Numbered from the stretch's first letter, positions 1-9,020 are shown. The stretch is 64,000 bases of DNA from Victivallis sp. Marseille-Q1083 (GCF_903645315.1 NZ_CAHJXL010000001.1:2098001-2162000); one strand, 5' to 3'. The notes: generated by a model not told the origin, from the letters alone. A program made the numbers and translations.

Positions 1-245
1 TTAATTCCCGCTTTCCAGCCACGTTCATGCATAGCGGCAATCCGTCGTTTCAAAATCGCAAAGCGTGAACGCATGATGTCCATAGGGGGAGGCGTATGAT
101 TGTTATTGGAAAAAAATGCAAATTCATCGGCCATACGAGTCGCGTCCATTCTCTGAAGCAACTCATTGAAATCCTCGTCTTTTTCCCAAAGTTGAACCGT
201 CAACCGATAGGATACGTGTGCGCAAACCATGATGTTTTTCCTCAT
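1..245 (-). CDS. Partial unidentified protein (N-terminal 81 residues)
   Basis: The reverse strand is open from an ATG at 245 to the window edge, so only the N-terminus is seen. An AAGGA ribosome-binding site lies 7 bases before the ATG; a second in-frame ATG is at 230. The peptide begins MRKNIMVCAHVSYRLTV and contains an FFSNNNHTPPP stretch followed by a basic helix (RSRFAILKRRIAAMHERG). No signal peptide is evident. The pattern resembles the start of a cytoplasmic TIM-barrel sugar-active protein, but that is only an impression and the family is not identified. The gene is read away from the IS remnant at 281-749. Confidence 0.6.
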   Translation of the reverse strand, partial: MRKNIMVCAHVSYRLTVQLWEKDEDFNELLQRMDATRMADEFAFFSNNNHTPPPMDIMRSRFAILKRRIAAMHERGWKAGI

Positions 246-280
246 TGTTTTTCCTTGCAGACGATTACAATTACGATTTT

Positions 281-749
281 ACGCCGTGTGCAAGTTTTTT
301 TTTGAATGAGAATTGAGCATAAGCAGGTTTGGGTTTAAATTTGAATAACAACAAACAAATTTAAACGAATCCCAAACACGTTCACAGGAGACTATATCAC
401 AGAAGTATGCTGTTTGGTAGACGACATGTTGAAAAAAAGCGAAAAAATCTTGAGAAGCCGTAGCCCGCATCCGAAATTATCGGATGCGGAAGTAATCGCC
501 ATGGAGATCGTCGGCGAATCGATAGGCATAGACGAAGACAACGCGATTCGCCGTTATTTTCGAGATCATTGGCATCCTCTTGAAAGGCTGCCTGCTGATA
601 GATCAACCTGGAATCATCCTGAATAGCAAAGTAGCTCCGGCAGATATTGATGAACCTGAAATGTTCCTCTGCTTTCTCAACCATGTCAAGGGAAATCCAA
701 TCCTACAGTTCGGGCAGATTTTCTCATGAAAAAATTTGCACACGGCGTG
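281..749. mobile_element. Miniature IS982-like element remnant with terminal inverted repeats
   Basis: The left end at 281-310 (ACGCCGTGTGCAA, then a T-run and GAATGAG) is the inverted complement of the right end at 723-749 (CTCATG, an A-run, then TTGCACACGGCGTG). Between them lies a shortened transposase. The 13-base outer repeat is perfect; the inner part differs mainly in homopolymer length. No convincing target duplication is visible. At about 470 bp it is about half the size of a complete IS982 element, so it is an internally deleted, non-autonomous copy. Confidence 0.55.
414..729 (+). pseudogene. Broken IS982-family transposase
   Basis: The N-terminal part (TTG at 414) reads VDDMLKK, then LSDAEVIAMEIVGE and a DNAIRRYFRDHW motif, which matches the start of IS982-type transposases. 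That frame stops at 626. From about 600 another frame continues with a VAPADIDEPEM segment that looks like the middle of the protein, then FLNHVKGNPILQF and a stop at 727-729, which resembles the family's C-terminus. Most of the catalytic core is missing, so this is an internal deletion plus frameshift rather than a working gene. Family assignment is from motif memory. Confidence 0.55.
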
Positions 750-1077
750 AATAAACAAATATCGACATTATTTTGATTGTATTTGCCGCCGGAATAGATT
801 ATATTATTTCATGTTCGGCGGGACCGGCGTGACCTGGAGAGGGAACCGGTCCGGTTGGTGAATTGGTTTGCAGGAGGAAGGGTGCGAACGTATTACATCG
901 GTAATACTCGAAAAGCAACTTTTCCGGCCGACGACAATTTCGTGGAACTAGTTTCATCACTCCTGCCGACTTGCTGTTTCCGGTTTGAATTTTCCCGTTG
1001 CATTGGCCGCCGGAGAGCGGTCGCTCCCATCTGGTCCGCCGTCATTTTTGCCGTCGATAGCTTTGAGGGGTGACCGC
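750..1077. other. Intergenic region upstream of the hybrid kinase
   Basis: No convincing gene. A small open frame at 855-1073 lacks a ribosome-binding site and a recognisable protein. A possible promoter is TTGATT at 773-778 with TAGATT at 795-800 (16-base spacer), weakly supported. The AT-rich part ends near 810. Confidence 0.4.
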
Positions 1078-4000
1078 ATGGTCGGACGAATCCTTCGAAT
1101 TATCTTCATCTATCTGGGGTTGCTGTTCGGCGAGGCGTTGACGGCCGGGGTCGAATCGGACCGGACTGCCGTCCGCCGCCTTCTGACGATCGATTGTTTT
1201 TCCTGGCGCGACGACTGGAATGTTTCGCTCCGACAGGGGTTCCAACAGGCGATGGCGGATGCGGAATTTCCGGTTGATTGCGACCATTTCCAATTGCTGT
1301 TCCGGGACGACCGCCAGCCGGTCAACCTGACGGAATTGCAAAAGCGGCTGCGGAGTGTTCAATATGATTTGATTCTGATCGAGGACAAGCCGGTTGCCGA
1401 CCTTTTTCTGAACGGCTTGCTGCCGGTGGCCGGGGACGTGCCGGTACTGGTGTTGGAATACGACGGAACAATGGTTGGCGCCGGCCGGCCGAACCCGGTC
1501 CAATTGGCCGGCATCGAAAACCCCTGTCTGCTGTACAGCAATATCGAGTTGGCGTTGCGGCTGTTGCCGGGCAACCGCAGAATCACGGTGATTGCGGATA
1601 CGCCGCCCTCCGATTGGGAGAAGCTGCGCCGGGAATTCAACGCGGTGGAGTTGACCATCATTTCCGGAACCGCCTGCAACACGGAGGAAATGCTCGCCGC
1701 CGTCCGGACCCTGCCGGCGGATTCGGTGGTGATATTCCTGTCATGGGACCGGCACTGGAACCGGGACCCGGAACACGACGATGTAGCCTTCTGCCGGATC
1801 CGCAAGAGTTTTCCCGGCCTGATCCTGTGCCAGCGTGAAGTGTATTTGCCGCTCGGAGCCGCCGGAGGCTACCTTTATTCCGGTTTCCGGCAGGGGGAAC
1901 AGGGCGGGATGCTCGGGCTGCGCCTGTTGCAGGGGGTGCCGCCGGCGGAACTGCCGGTGCGCCGGGCCGCCCCCTTCCTCGAACTGGATTATACCGCTTT
2001 GAAGCGCGCCGGAGTTGCCGGGACCCGGATCCCGGGATGCGCCGTGTTGCACAACGTTTCCCGTTTCGGTTGGAACTTTTACTGGAAATGGGCGGTTTTC
2101 GGCCTGTTGGCGGCGCTGGTTGGTCTGGGAGGATATGCCGTATGGCAGCGACGGCAGACCTGGCGGCAGATCGATATGATCTGCGCCCGTCTGCCGCAGC
2201 GGATTATGGTGATTGCCGAGGACGGCCGTATCCTTTTCCTGCATATTCTGGATTCTCCCGACTGGCTGTCGCGCCGGAAACTCGGACATCTCCGGCAACT
2301 GGAATCCGTGGTCGGCCAGGATATCCGTCTGATGGTGGAGCGTGTCTTTCAATCCGGAAAGCGGGAAGAGCGGCTGCTCCGGAGCGAGGAACAATGGCGG
2401 AACGTCGAATGTATTCGTTTGCCCGACCGCAACCCGTTCCGGTGCCGGGCGGTGTTGTGGATTTCCACGGATATCACCGAATTATACCGGACGCAGCAGG
2501 AATATGCGCAGTTGGCGGAGCGATCGAAAATGACGCTGCAGGCCATCGGCGATGGCGTCATCGTCACCGATCCGGAACGGCGGATCACGCTGATCAATCC
2601 GGTTGCCGCCCGGTTGACCGGCTACCCGGCGGCAGAGGCCCTGGGCAGAAAAATCGAGGAAGTATTCCATACCGTCGAGGTCGGCGGGCGGGAAACGGGT
2701 TCGCTGCTGGCCAGGGCTTTGGAAACCCGGGAGACGGCCCAAACGGCCGATTCTGTCGTCCTGGTGGACCGCAACGGCCTCTGCCGCCATATTGTCGACA
2801 ATGCCGCGCCGATTTCAGCTGACGGCGGAACGCTGTCCGGCGGCGTGTTGGTTTTTCGCGATGTGACCGGTGAATATGAAAAACGCGAGAAACTCAAACA
2901 GAATGATCTTCTGCTGAAGAATGCCGGCAAAATTGCCCAGTTCTGCCATTTTTCCTGCAGTCTGGACGGAAAGCTGACCTCTTCCCCGATCGACGAAGAG
3001 TTCTGGCCGAGGGAAAATGGCCGGCCACTGGCGGCGGCGCGCTGGATTTGCCCGGCCGACCTGGCACGCCTGAAACAGAGTTGGCATGACCTCATTGAAG
3101 GGAAAGTGACGGAATTCGAGCTACTTTATTCGGCCGGCCGGGAGCTGCCGACGCGCCATTTCGAGATCTGGATGAAAAAAATTCGCAGTGAAATCAGCGG
3201 GCAAACGGAAATTTTCGGCGTTATTCAGGATATTACCCGCAGCCGCGAAAGCGAATTGGCCAGCCGGAACAGCCTGCAGCTGCTGGAAGCGATCATGGAC
3301 AACCTGCCCGGTTATATTTTCGTCAAGCAGGTCGATGATGATTTCCGCTACCGGATGGCCAACCGCAAGTTCTGCGAAATCGTCGGCCGGCCGGCGGCGG
3401 AGATCATCGGGCGGACAGATGCGGAAATTTTCACCGCCGACCCGGAGGCCGCGGCGAAAATGAGAGAAGATGATTGGACGGCGGCAACCTCGGGGCATCC
3501 TTTGGAAATCCAGGAGAAAGTAACCAATCTCCACCGGGAATCCATCACGGTGCGGACCACCAAAAGCCTGTTGGTCCGTTTGGATGGCACCAGGCTGCTG
3601 GTCGGCATGGGAATCGACATCTCCGAACTGATCCGGCAGCAGGAGGCGTTGCGCCGGGCAATGGAACTTGCGCAGGTGGCCGAGCGTGCCAAAGGGCTTT
3701 TCATCGCCTCGGTCACGCACGAGCTGCGGACTCCATTGAATGCGATCATCGGTTTCAGCGAGCTGCTCAGGAAGGAGGCGTCAGCCGGGATGCCGGCGGA
3801 ACAGAAGGAGTATCTGGAGGCTATCGCCTTCGCCGGAAATACGCTGTTGCGCCTGATCAACGATGTCCTGATGCTTTCCAGGCTCGAAACCGGACAGTTC
3901 GAGTTGAAGCCGGAAGCGGTCGATGTGGAAGCGCTGCTGCGCGAGGTTCATGCCGCGTTCCGGTTGCAGGCCGGGGAAAAAGGCCTGACGCTGGAATTGA

Positions 4001-4815
4001 ATTGCACCGGCCTGCCGGGGCCGCTCTGCCTGGACTTGCAGCGCTTTCGGCAGATCATGTTGAATCTGGTTGGCAATGCGGTCAAATTCACTGTTGCCGG
4101 CGGGGTTCGGATTCGGGCCGGGTATACGGCGGAGGCCGGAGCCGGAGGCGGTACGCTGGCGGTCGAAGTTGCCGACACCGGGATTGGGATTCCGCCGGAG
4201 GAGGCCCAGACGATTTTCGAACCTTTCAGCCAGGCGGAAGGAACGCGCGGCCACCGGGTATACGAAGGTTCCGGCCTGGGGCTGGCCATCGCCAAGCGTC
4301 TGCTTGAGGCGATGAACGGCACGATCCGGATGGACAGCGTTCCCGGCCGGGGCAGTGTGTTCACGGTCATCCTCCGGAAAGTTCAATGCTGGAAGGAGCC
4401 GGTTCAACCCTCCGCCGTATCCGACAACCGCTGCCGGCTGGAGACGCTGCGTCTGCTGCTGGTTGACGATGTGCCGATGAACCTCAAAGTTCTGCAGGCT
4501 CTCTTGAAGAAATGGAATGTCCCGTGTCTTGTGGCGGATTCCGGCCGGCAGGCGCTGCGGTTGCTGGATCGGCATCCGGACATCAATCTGGTGCTTACCG
4601 ATCTCTGGATGCCGGAGATGGATGGCAGGACCTTGGCGGAGCAACTTGCCGCCAATCCGCGAACCGCCCGGATTCCGGTGGTCGCCGTCACCGCGGATTC
4701 CCGGGCGGCGAACATTCCGGAACACATTTTTCAGGGCGTAATTTTAAAACCCGTCACGCCGGCGGCACTGGAGGCGCTTCTGAAGCGTTTCGTGCCGGCT
4801 TCTCCGGCCGGCTGA
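1078..4815 (+). CDS. Hybrid sensor histidine kinase/response regulator with periplasmic ABC-type sensor domain
   Basis: Large membrane signalling protein of about 1245 residues. The ATG at 1078 is preferred over an upstream in-frame TTG at 985 because it follows GAGGGG and opens directly on a signal peptide (MVGRILRIIFIYLGLLFG). Domains in order: signal peptide; periplasmic region of about 300 residues resembling ABC-transporter substrate-binding proteins; one membrane helix near residues 335-357; three PAS-like segments; HisKA with phospho-acceptor H881 in VTHELRTPLNAI; HATPase with N box NLVGNAVKFT and DTGIGIPPEEA and GSGLGLAIAK; C-terminal receiver with acceptor D1175 in LTDLWMPEMDG and the conserved K in ILKP. 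It should sense a small periplasmic ligand and relay phosphate internally. No DNA-binding partner is adjacent. Confidence 0.9.
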   Translation: MVGRILRIIFIYLGLLFGEALTAGVESDRTAVRRLLTIDCFSWRDDWNVSLRQGFQQAMADAEFPVDCDHFQLLFRDDRQPVNLTELQKRLRSVQYDLILIEDKPVADLFLNGLLPVAGDVPVLVLEYDGTMVGAGRPNPVQLAGIENPCLLYSNIELALRLLPGNRRITVIADTPPSDWEKLRREFNAVELTIISGTACNTEEMLAAVRTLPADSVVIFLSWDRHWNRDPEHDDVAFCRIRKSFPGLILCQREVYLPLGAAGGYLYSGFRQGEQGGMLGLRLLQGVPPAELPVRRAAPFLELDYTALKRAGVAGTRIPGCAVLHNVSRFGWNFYWKWAVFGLLAALVGLGGYAVWQRRQTWRQIDMICARLPQRIMVIAEDGRILFLHILDSPDWLSRRKLGHLRQLESVVGQDIRLMVERVFQSGKREERLLRSEEQWRNVECIRLPDRNPFRCRAVLWISTDITELYRTQQEYAQLAERSKMTLQAIGDGVIVTDPERRITLINPVAARLTGYPAAEALGRKIEEVFHTVEVGGRETGSLLARALETRETAQTADSVVLVDRNGLCRHIVDNAAPISADGGTLSGGVLVFRDVTGEYEKREKLKQNDLLLKNAGKIAQFCHFSCSLDGKLTSSPIDEEFWPRENGRPLAAARWICPADLARLKQSWHDLIEGKVTEFELLYSAGRELPTRHFEIWMKKIRSEISGQTEIFGVIQDITRSRESELASRNSLQLLEAIMDNLPGYIFVKQVDDDFRYRMANRKFCEIVGRPAAEIIGRTDAEIFTADPEAAAKMREDDWTAATSGHPLEIQEKVTNLHRESITVRTTKSLLVRLDGTRLLVGMGIDISELIRQQEALRRAMELAQVAERAKGLFIASVTHELRTPLNAIIGFSELLRKEASAGMPAEQKEYLEAIAFAGNTLLRLINDVLMLSRLETGQFELKPEAVDVEALLREVHAAFRLQAGEKGLTLELNCTGLPGPLCLDLQRFRQIMLNLVGNAVKFTVAGGVRIRAGYTAEAGAGGGTLAVEVADTGIGIPPEEAQTIFEPFSQAEGTRGHRVYEGSGLGLAIAKRLLEAMNGTIRMDSVPGRGSVFTVILRKVQCWKEPVQPSAVSDNRCRLETLRLLLVDDVPMNLKVLQALLKKWNVPCLVADSGRQALRLLDRHPDINLVLTDLWMPEMDGRTLAEQLAANPRTARIPVVAVTADSRAANIPEHIFQGVILKPVTPAALEALLKRFVPASPAG

Positions 4816-4816
4816 T

Positions 4817-4840
4817 ATTTTCCGTTGTTTTCGGAAAAAT
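4817..4840. terminator. Possible bidirectional terminator between convergent genes
   Basis: ATTTTCCG at 4817-4824 pairs with CGGAAAAAT at 4832-4840 (one bulged A) around a T-rich loop. It lies between the kinase stop and the oppositely oriented FGGY kinase stop. The stem is short and AT-rich. Confidence 0.4.
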
Positions 4841-4929
4841 AGAAAACAGGCTTCGGATTCCGGACGGACCGGCTGCCCCCGGTGCCGGGCGGTTCGTTGA
4901 TGATTTCCGGCATGGCGGATTCCCGAAGT

Positions 4930-6207
4930 TCATGAGATGGCGGCGCCGCAGGCGGCCTCCTCACTGGTGTCGGGCAGGATTATTTCCAGGTAGTGCAGGC
5001 GCTCCCGGATCAGTTCCTGCAGCAGAGGCGACCGCCTGACGGCATTGCCGTTGACCAGAAGCCGGCGGCGGCGCCGCAGCAAGAGTTCCGGGATGTTTTC
5101 GAGCAGTGAATCCAGCAGTCCGTTTCCCCAGGCGCGGCAGAGCGTTCGGAAATGAAAATTGTCCGGTCCGAGATTGGAGATGGAGCCGCGCCGTTCCGGC
5201 TGCCGGCGCTCGCCCAGCAAACTGGTGCAAACCTGCAACGGCGGTTCGGGTCCGGCCGGAACGCGGGCCGATATGGTTTCATAAATTACCCCGTCCGGCA
5301 CGGTGACGGCAAAAGCGGCCAGAATTTCCCGGACGAACGCGGCCAGGACTTCGATCGCCTTGCCGCCGCAAAGCGGCGCGGCGACCGCCAGAAGCCGCTC
5401 ATGCGGAAAGGGCCGCAGTTCCAGGGTGCTGCATTGTTCGAGTTCTTCGGGCTGCGGGATCAGCGCCAGTTGCGCGCCGGTGCCGATCGTCAGGTAGACG
5501 TCGGTTTGCCAGTTGCCGCCGGAACCGAGTAGCGCGGCGGGATTGTCGCCGATCGGCACTTTGACCGGAATGCCGGCCGGCAGGCCGAGCCGGACCGCCC
5601 AGGTCCGGCACAGATTGCCGGGTCTGAAACCGGACGGTACGATAACGGGCAGCAATTCCGGCCGGATGCCCAGCCGGGAGAGGGCGGCCCGGTCCCAGTC
5701 GCGGCGGTCCAGTTGCCACAGCCCCCAGGAAGCGGCATTGGTCGCTTCCGTCACCGGAACGGCGGCATCGGCCAGGAGAGCGGCGAAATAATCCGGCAGC
5801 GTGGCGGCATGCCGGTAACCGTCGCTCCAGCCGGGCACCGCCAGGGTGGCGAAGCCGTAACCGGCGGCGAGATCCCGGCAGCCGGGCAGTTGCCGGATGT
5901 GGTCAAGGGTGCCGGCAGAGGCCGCCAGCGTGCTCTGCCAGTTTTCAAATTTCGGCGGAAGCTGGCCGCCCCAGCAGAGGACGCCGTGCATCTGGCCGGT
6001 CAAGCCGATGATTTCCGCCCGCCGCCGTTCCGGTTCCGGGAGGCGGCGGATGGCGGCGATGGCGGCTTCCAGAATGGCCGCGATGGACTGGTTGCCGCTG
6101 CCGGCATGATGGGCCTGCGATTGGCTGGCGAGGCAAAGCCGCCGGTCGGTGTCGAACAAGACGGCCGCGCATTTGGTGGTGCCGAGGTCGATTCCCAGTG
6201 CGATCAT
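4930..6207 (-). CDS. FGGY-family carbohydrate kinase (sedoheptulokinase-like)
   Basis: Cytoplasmic ATP-dependent sugar kinase of 425 residues. The N-terminal phosphate-binding loop GIDLGTTKCAAV, the GLTGQMHGVL segment with its substrate-loop character, and the second-domain IGTGAQLAL motif are all present, as expected for FGGY kinases. The length is shorter than xylulokinase or glycerol kinase (about 490-510) and is nearer to sedoheptulokinase-type proteins. The actual sugar cannot be read from sequence. It follows the mutarotase gene in the same direction after 159 bases, so the two probably share a transcript. GGAG lies about 12 bases before the ATG. Confidence 0.82.
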   Translation of the reverse strand: MIALGIDLGTTKCAAVLFDTDRRLCLASQSQAHHAGSGNQSIAAILEAAIAAIRRLPEPERRRAEIIGLTGQMHGVLCWGGQLPPKFENWQSTLAASAGTLDHIRQLPGCRDLAAGYGFATLAVPGWSDGYRHAATLPDYFAALLADAAVPVTEATNAASWGLWQLDRRDWDRAALSRLGIRPELLPVIVPSGFRPGNLCRTWAVRLGLPAGIPVKVPIGDNPAALLGSGGNWQTDVYLTIGTGAQLALIPQPEELEQCSTLELRPFPHERLLAVAAPLCGGKAIEVLAAFVREILAAFAVTVPDGVIYETISARVPAGPEPPLQVCTSLLGERRQPERRGSISNLGPDNFHFRTLCRAWGNGLLDSLLENIPELLLRRRRRLLVNGNAVRRSPLLQELIRERLHYLEIILPDTSEEAACGAAIS

Positions 6208-6366
6208 GATGGTATCGTTCTCCGGTTTGTTGTGCGGATTTCCAAATTCTCCTGCTGAGCCGTGGGATTCCGGCGGCGGGGCGGCCGGAAGCGGCCCGGT
6301 TCGAAGGCATGAAAAAAGCTTTGATTTTCGGACATTTCAGCCGGCGGTCCTGTCGAATGGCCGGCT

Positions 6367-7257
6367 TCAGCGTTCTTCGCTGATGTCGAGCCCGAAGGTA
6401 TGGGCGGCATACGGTTCCAGAATCCGGGCGTCGCTTTTGGCGTTGGCGGTCTCGACGCAGAGCATATTCAAATATTCCCGGTCGCCGAAATCGGCCATTT
6501 GAGCGGCTTTGGCCTGCCACGGGTTCCAGACGACGGTCGACATGCTGCCGTGCTTGGCCACGACGATGCGGCGGCGCCACAGTGCATCGACAATTTCGCA
6601 GTCTGCCGCGGTATTCAGGTAAACCCGGTCCACTTCCCGGTCGAACCGGATGCCGTCGGACTGCCGTTCCATCGTTCCGTTGACGCTGTCGAAATATTCC
6701 GCCCGGTTCAAGCCTTCCACCGTCACCAGGCTGATGTCGCCGACTGCGAAATAGCTGTGCAGCGCCGCGCTGAACGGCTGGGCGGCGGCCGTACGGTTGA
6801 CCGTCCGCAATTCCAGCTTCAAGTGGCTGCCCACTTCCACGTTCAGCTCGAAATCGAAGATCCCCGGATAATTGCCGCAACAGCTGTCGGAGGCTGCCAG
6901 CGAAAGCGTCAGATAGTTGTCGCCATTTTCCCGCAAACCGGCCGCTTTGACCTGCCAGTGGCGAATGCGCGCCACGCCGTGGGACGGCAGCGTCCGGTCG
7001 GACGGATGAGCTCCGAACCACGGCGCGCAGACTGGAATGCCGCCGCGAATCGCTTTGCCTTCCTCGAAACGGCTGTAATCGCTGACCCACAGCACCGGTT
7101 TGCCGCCGGTCGGCTGGAATTGCAGCACCTGGGCGCCGTACAGGGAAATAGTCGCCGCCGCCTGCGGGTTTTCGATATGGGCGTTGATGAAATTGCCGTT
7201 GCCGGCGACAAACGTAAGACCATGTCCGCCGAAGCGGTTGTTCAGTTCCTGCAGCAT
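6367..7257 (-). CDS. D-hexose-6-phosphate mutarotase (aldose 1-epimerase family)
   Basis: 296-residue YeaD-like protein that interconverts alpha and beta anomers of glucose-6-phosphate or related hexose phosphates. Diagnostic stretches are ISLYGAQVLQFQP, a WVSD segment, the RGGIPVCAPWFG motif, SHGVARIRHW with the catalytic histidine region, and LHSYFAVGDI. AGGAG stands 7 bases before the ATG, which fixes the start. No signal peptide, so it acts in the cytoplasm. It is the first gene of a leftward pair with the FGGY kinase, consistent with a sugar-phosphate pathway. Confidence 0.9.
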   Translation of the reverse strand: MLQELNNRFGGHGLTFVAGNGNFINAHIENPQAAATISLYGAQVLQFQPTGGKPVLWVSDYSRFEEGKAIRGGIPVCAPWFGAHPSDRTLPSHGVARIRHWQVKAAGLRENGDNYLTLSLAASDSCCGNYPGIFDFELNVEVGSHLKLELRTVNRTAAAQPFSAALHSYFAVGDISLVTVEGLNRAEYFDSVNGTMERQSDGIRFDREVDRVYLNTAADCEIVDALWRRRIVVAKHGSMSTVVWNPWQAKAAQMADFGDREYLNMLCVETANAKSDARILEPYAAHTFGLDISEER

Positions 7258-7425
7258 GAATCAATCTCCTTGCTCAAAAGTGATGAATTTTCGTCGAGCG
7301 CTCTCCGTATCAATTTACATTGCTTTGGCCGGTTTGCCAAGAACCGCGGCGGCGTTTTTCATATGGGCGGGGCGAAATCACCCTCGAAACAGAGGGCGTT
7401 TTTCACGAATTTTTCGCTTTGCGAT

Positions 7426-7453
7426 TTGCAAAAAGATAATTCCGTATTAATAT
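7426..7453 (+). promoter_or_regulatory. Probable promoter of the tRNA-Asp array
   Basis: TTGCAA at 7426-7431 and TAATAT at 7448-7453 with a 16-base spacer, ending 19 bases before the first tRNA. Confidence 0.5.
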
Positions 7454-7472
7454 ATGCAAGGCTTGAAAATAT

Positions 7473-7549
7473 GGGGGAGTAGCTCAATTGGTTAGAGTAC
7501 CACCCTGTCACGGTGGATGTTGCGGGTTCGAGTCCCGTCTCTCTCGCCA
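7473..7549 (+). tRNA. tRNA-Asp (GTC), copy 1
   Basis: 77-base cloverleaf: acceptor GGGGGAG/CTCTCTC with G-T wobbles, anticodon loop reading GTC, T-arm GCGGG-TTCGAGT-CCCGT, discriminator G and an encoded CCA. First of three identical copies. Confidence 0.97.
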
Positions 7550-7585
7550 TCATTTTCAACGCCAGTCAAGATCGTGCAAAGAAGT

Positions 7586-7662
7586 GGGGGAGTAGCTCAA
7601 TTGGTTAGAGTACCACCCTGTCACGGTGGATGTTGCGGGTTCGAGTCCCGTCTCTCTCGCCA
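7586..7662 (+). tRNA. tRNA-Asp (GTC), copy 2
   Basis: Sequence identical to the copy at 7473-7549, with encoded CCA, after a 36-base spacer that is not itself repeated. Confidence 0.97.
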
Positions 7663-7694
7663 TTTTCTTTGTCGGATCGACCGCTTCAATTAGC

Positions 7695-7771
7695 GGGGGA
7701 GTAGCTCAATTGGTTAGAGTACCACCCTGTCACGGTGGATGTTGCGGGTTCGAGTCCCGTCTCTCTCGCCA
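7695..7771 (+). tRNA. tRNA-Asp (GTC), copy 3
   Basis: Third identical copy with encoded CCA, after a 32-base spacer. The three probably come from one precursor transcript. Confidence 0.97.
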
Positions 7772-7891
7772 TCATCCGAATTGCCTGCCAAAGACTGACG
7801 GCGCTTGCCGCTGGGCCGGTAAAGAAACGCCGCAATTCTGGGGACCTTGCCGTTTGGGAATAAAAAAATCGGAAAAAAATCGGCCGGGGGA

Positions 7892-7920
7892 TTGACTTTT
7901 CCACAGGAATTTTGTAAATA
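7892..7920 (+). promoter_or_regulatory. Promoter of the first LacI-type regulator
   Basis: TTGACT at 7892-7897, 17-base spacer, TAAATA at 7915-7920. It lies 36 bases before the regulator's ATG and just upstream of a candidate operator. Confidence 0.65.
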
Positions 7921-7932
7921 TATATTATGAAC

Positions 7933-7951
7933 TTCTAAAACGCTTAAGTAA
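7933..7951 (+). promoter_or_regulatory. Candidate LacI-family operator
   Basis: TTCTAAAACGCTTAAGTAA is an imperfect palindrome around a central CG placed between the promoter and the regulator start, where an autoregulatory operator would sit. Positional and pattern evidence only. Confidence 0.4.
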
Positions 7952-7955
7952 AGAC

Positions 7956-9020
7956 ATGGAAAAGATGCCGATTGCTCTGAAAAAGAATAAAGTGACTCAG
8001 ATTACCGATGTAGCCCGGCTGGCCGGAGTTTCCGCTTCCGCCGTTTCCGCCGCCTTGAATAACCGGCCGCAAATCAGCGCCGCGACCCGTGAACGAATCC
8101 TGAAAGTGGTCGAGAAATGTAATTACGTTCCACAGCGTTCGGCCCGGACTTTGTCGAGCCGGCGTTCTTTCCAGCTCGGCTTTTTGCTTTCCAGCAAGGT
8201 GACGCTCGGGCTGGCCAACAGCTATTACAGCCTGATGCTGGCCGGTGTCAGCGAAGTTTGCAAGCAGCATGATTATCATATGGTGGTGACGACGTATGAT
8301 CTCAGTTCTCTAAACCGTTTTATTCGACCGGTTGGCGCCTGGCAGCGCAATGTCGACGGCATCATTCTGGCCGGGGATACCGACCTGGCGGTCATCCGGG
8401 AGCTGCAGGCGGCCGAAACGCCGTTTATCGTCATCGGCGGCGATTATCCGGCGGATGTGCTCTGCCTGCGGCTGGATGTCGCCGGTACGATTGAAGAAAT
8501 CCTCCGCTATTTCTATTGCCTGAATCATCGCCGCATCCTGGTGCCTTATCATTACCGGGATACCCGGCGCATCTATGAACAGGTTCTGGCGATGCTGGCG
8601 GAAACCGGCCAATGTCCGGATTTGCAGGTGGAGCTGGAATTTTATGCGGGCGAGGACGAGTTCCGGGTCGGTGATGCTTTGGCGCTGCACTGGCTGCAGG
8701 AACCGGAGCGGTTTACCGCGCTGATTGCCAGCGATCAATTGGGCATCGGTTTTTTGCGGACGCTGCTGCGGCACGGCAAGTCGTGTCCGCAGGATATTTC
8801 GCTGGTCACGGCCGAGAGTTCGTTGAGCAGCAACAGTGTCGTGCCGATGACTGCGACCGATGACCGCTCCTATGAACTCGGGAAAATTGCGGCGGAAAAT
8901 ATCCTGGCGCTGCTGGAGAAACGCCGCACGCTGGCGGAAGTCCAGCAGGTCCTGGCCGACAATTTCCGGCCGGCGAAATTGATCCGGCGCGAGTCCTGCG
9001 GTCCGGCGCCGAATTACTAG
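7956..9020 (+). CDS. LacI-family transcriptional regulator
   Basis: 354-residue repressor-type protein. Residues about 13-70 form the LacI helix-turn-helix and hinge: ITDVARLAGVSASAVSAAL, then NNRPQISAATRERI and a YVPQRSARTLSS hinge. The remainder is a periplasmic-binding-protein-like effector domain (GLANSYYSLMLAGV, VDGIILAG, ALIASDQLGIGFL). It likely controls the following prepilin-like and hexosaminidase genes, being upstream of them and in the same direction. A close paralogue is encoded at 47007-48092 in front of another hexosaminidase/prepilin set. Effector unknown. Confidence 0.93.
   Translation: MEKMPIALKKNKVTQITDVARLAGVSASAVSAALNNRPQISAATRERILKVVEKCNYVPQRSARTLSSRRSFQLGFLLSSKVTLGLANSYYSLMLAGVSEVCKQHDYHMVVTTYDLSSLNRFIRPVGAWQRNVDGIILAGDTDLAVIRELQAAETPFIVIGGDYPADVLCLRLDVAGTIEEILRYFYCLNHRRILVPYHYRDTRRIYEQVLAMLAETGQCPDLQVELEFYAGEDEFRVGDALALHWLQEPERFTALIASDQLGIGFLRTLLRHGKSCPQDISLVTAESSLSSNSVVPMTATDDRSYELGKIAAENILALLEKRRTLAEVQQVLADNFRPAKLIRRESCGPAPNY

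Noticed and set aside
855-1073. Small open frame before the hybrid kinase
   Set aside because: No ribosome-binding site, no recognisable protein, and it ends only 4 bases before the kinase start.
5945-7264. 439-codon open frame running across the mutarotase and FGGY kinase genes in another frame
   Set aside because: Both real genes are clear homologues in their own frames; this one is an Arg-rich shadow.
7473-7771. Three evenly spaced 77-base repeats, considered as a CRISPR-like array
   Set aside because: Each repeat folds into a complete tRNA-Asp with encoded CCA; no cas genes are present.
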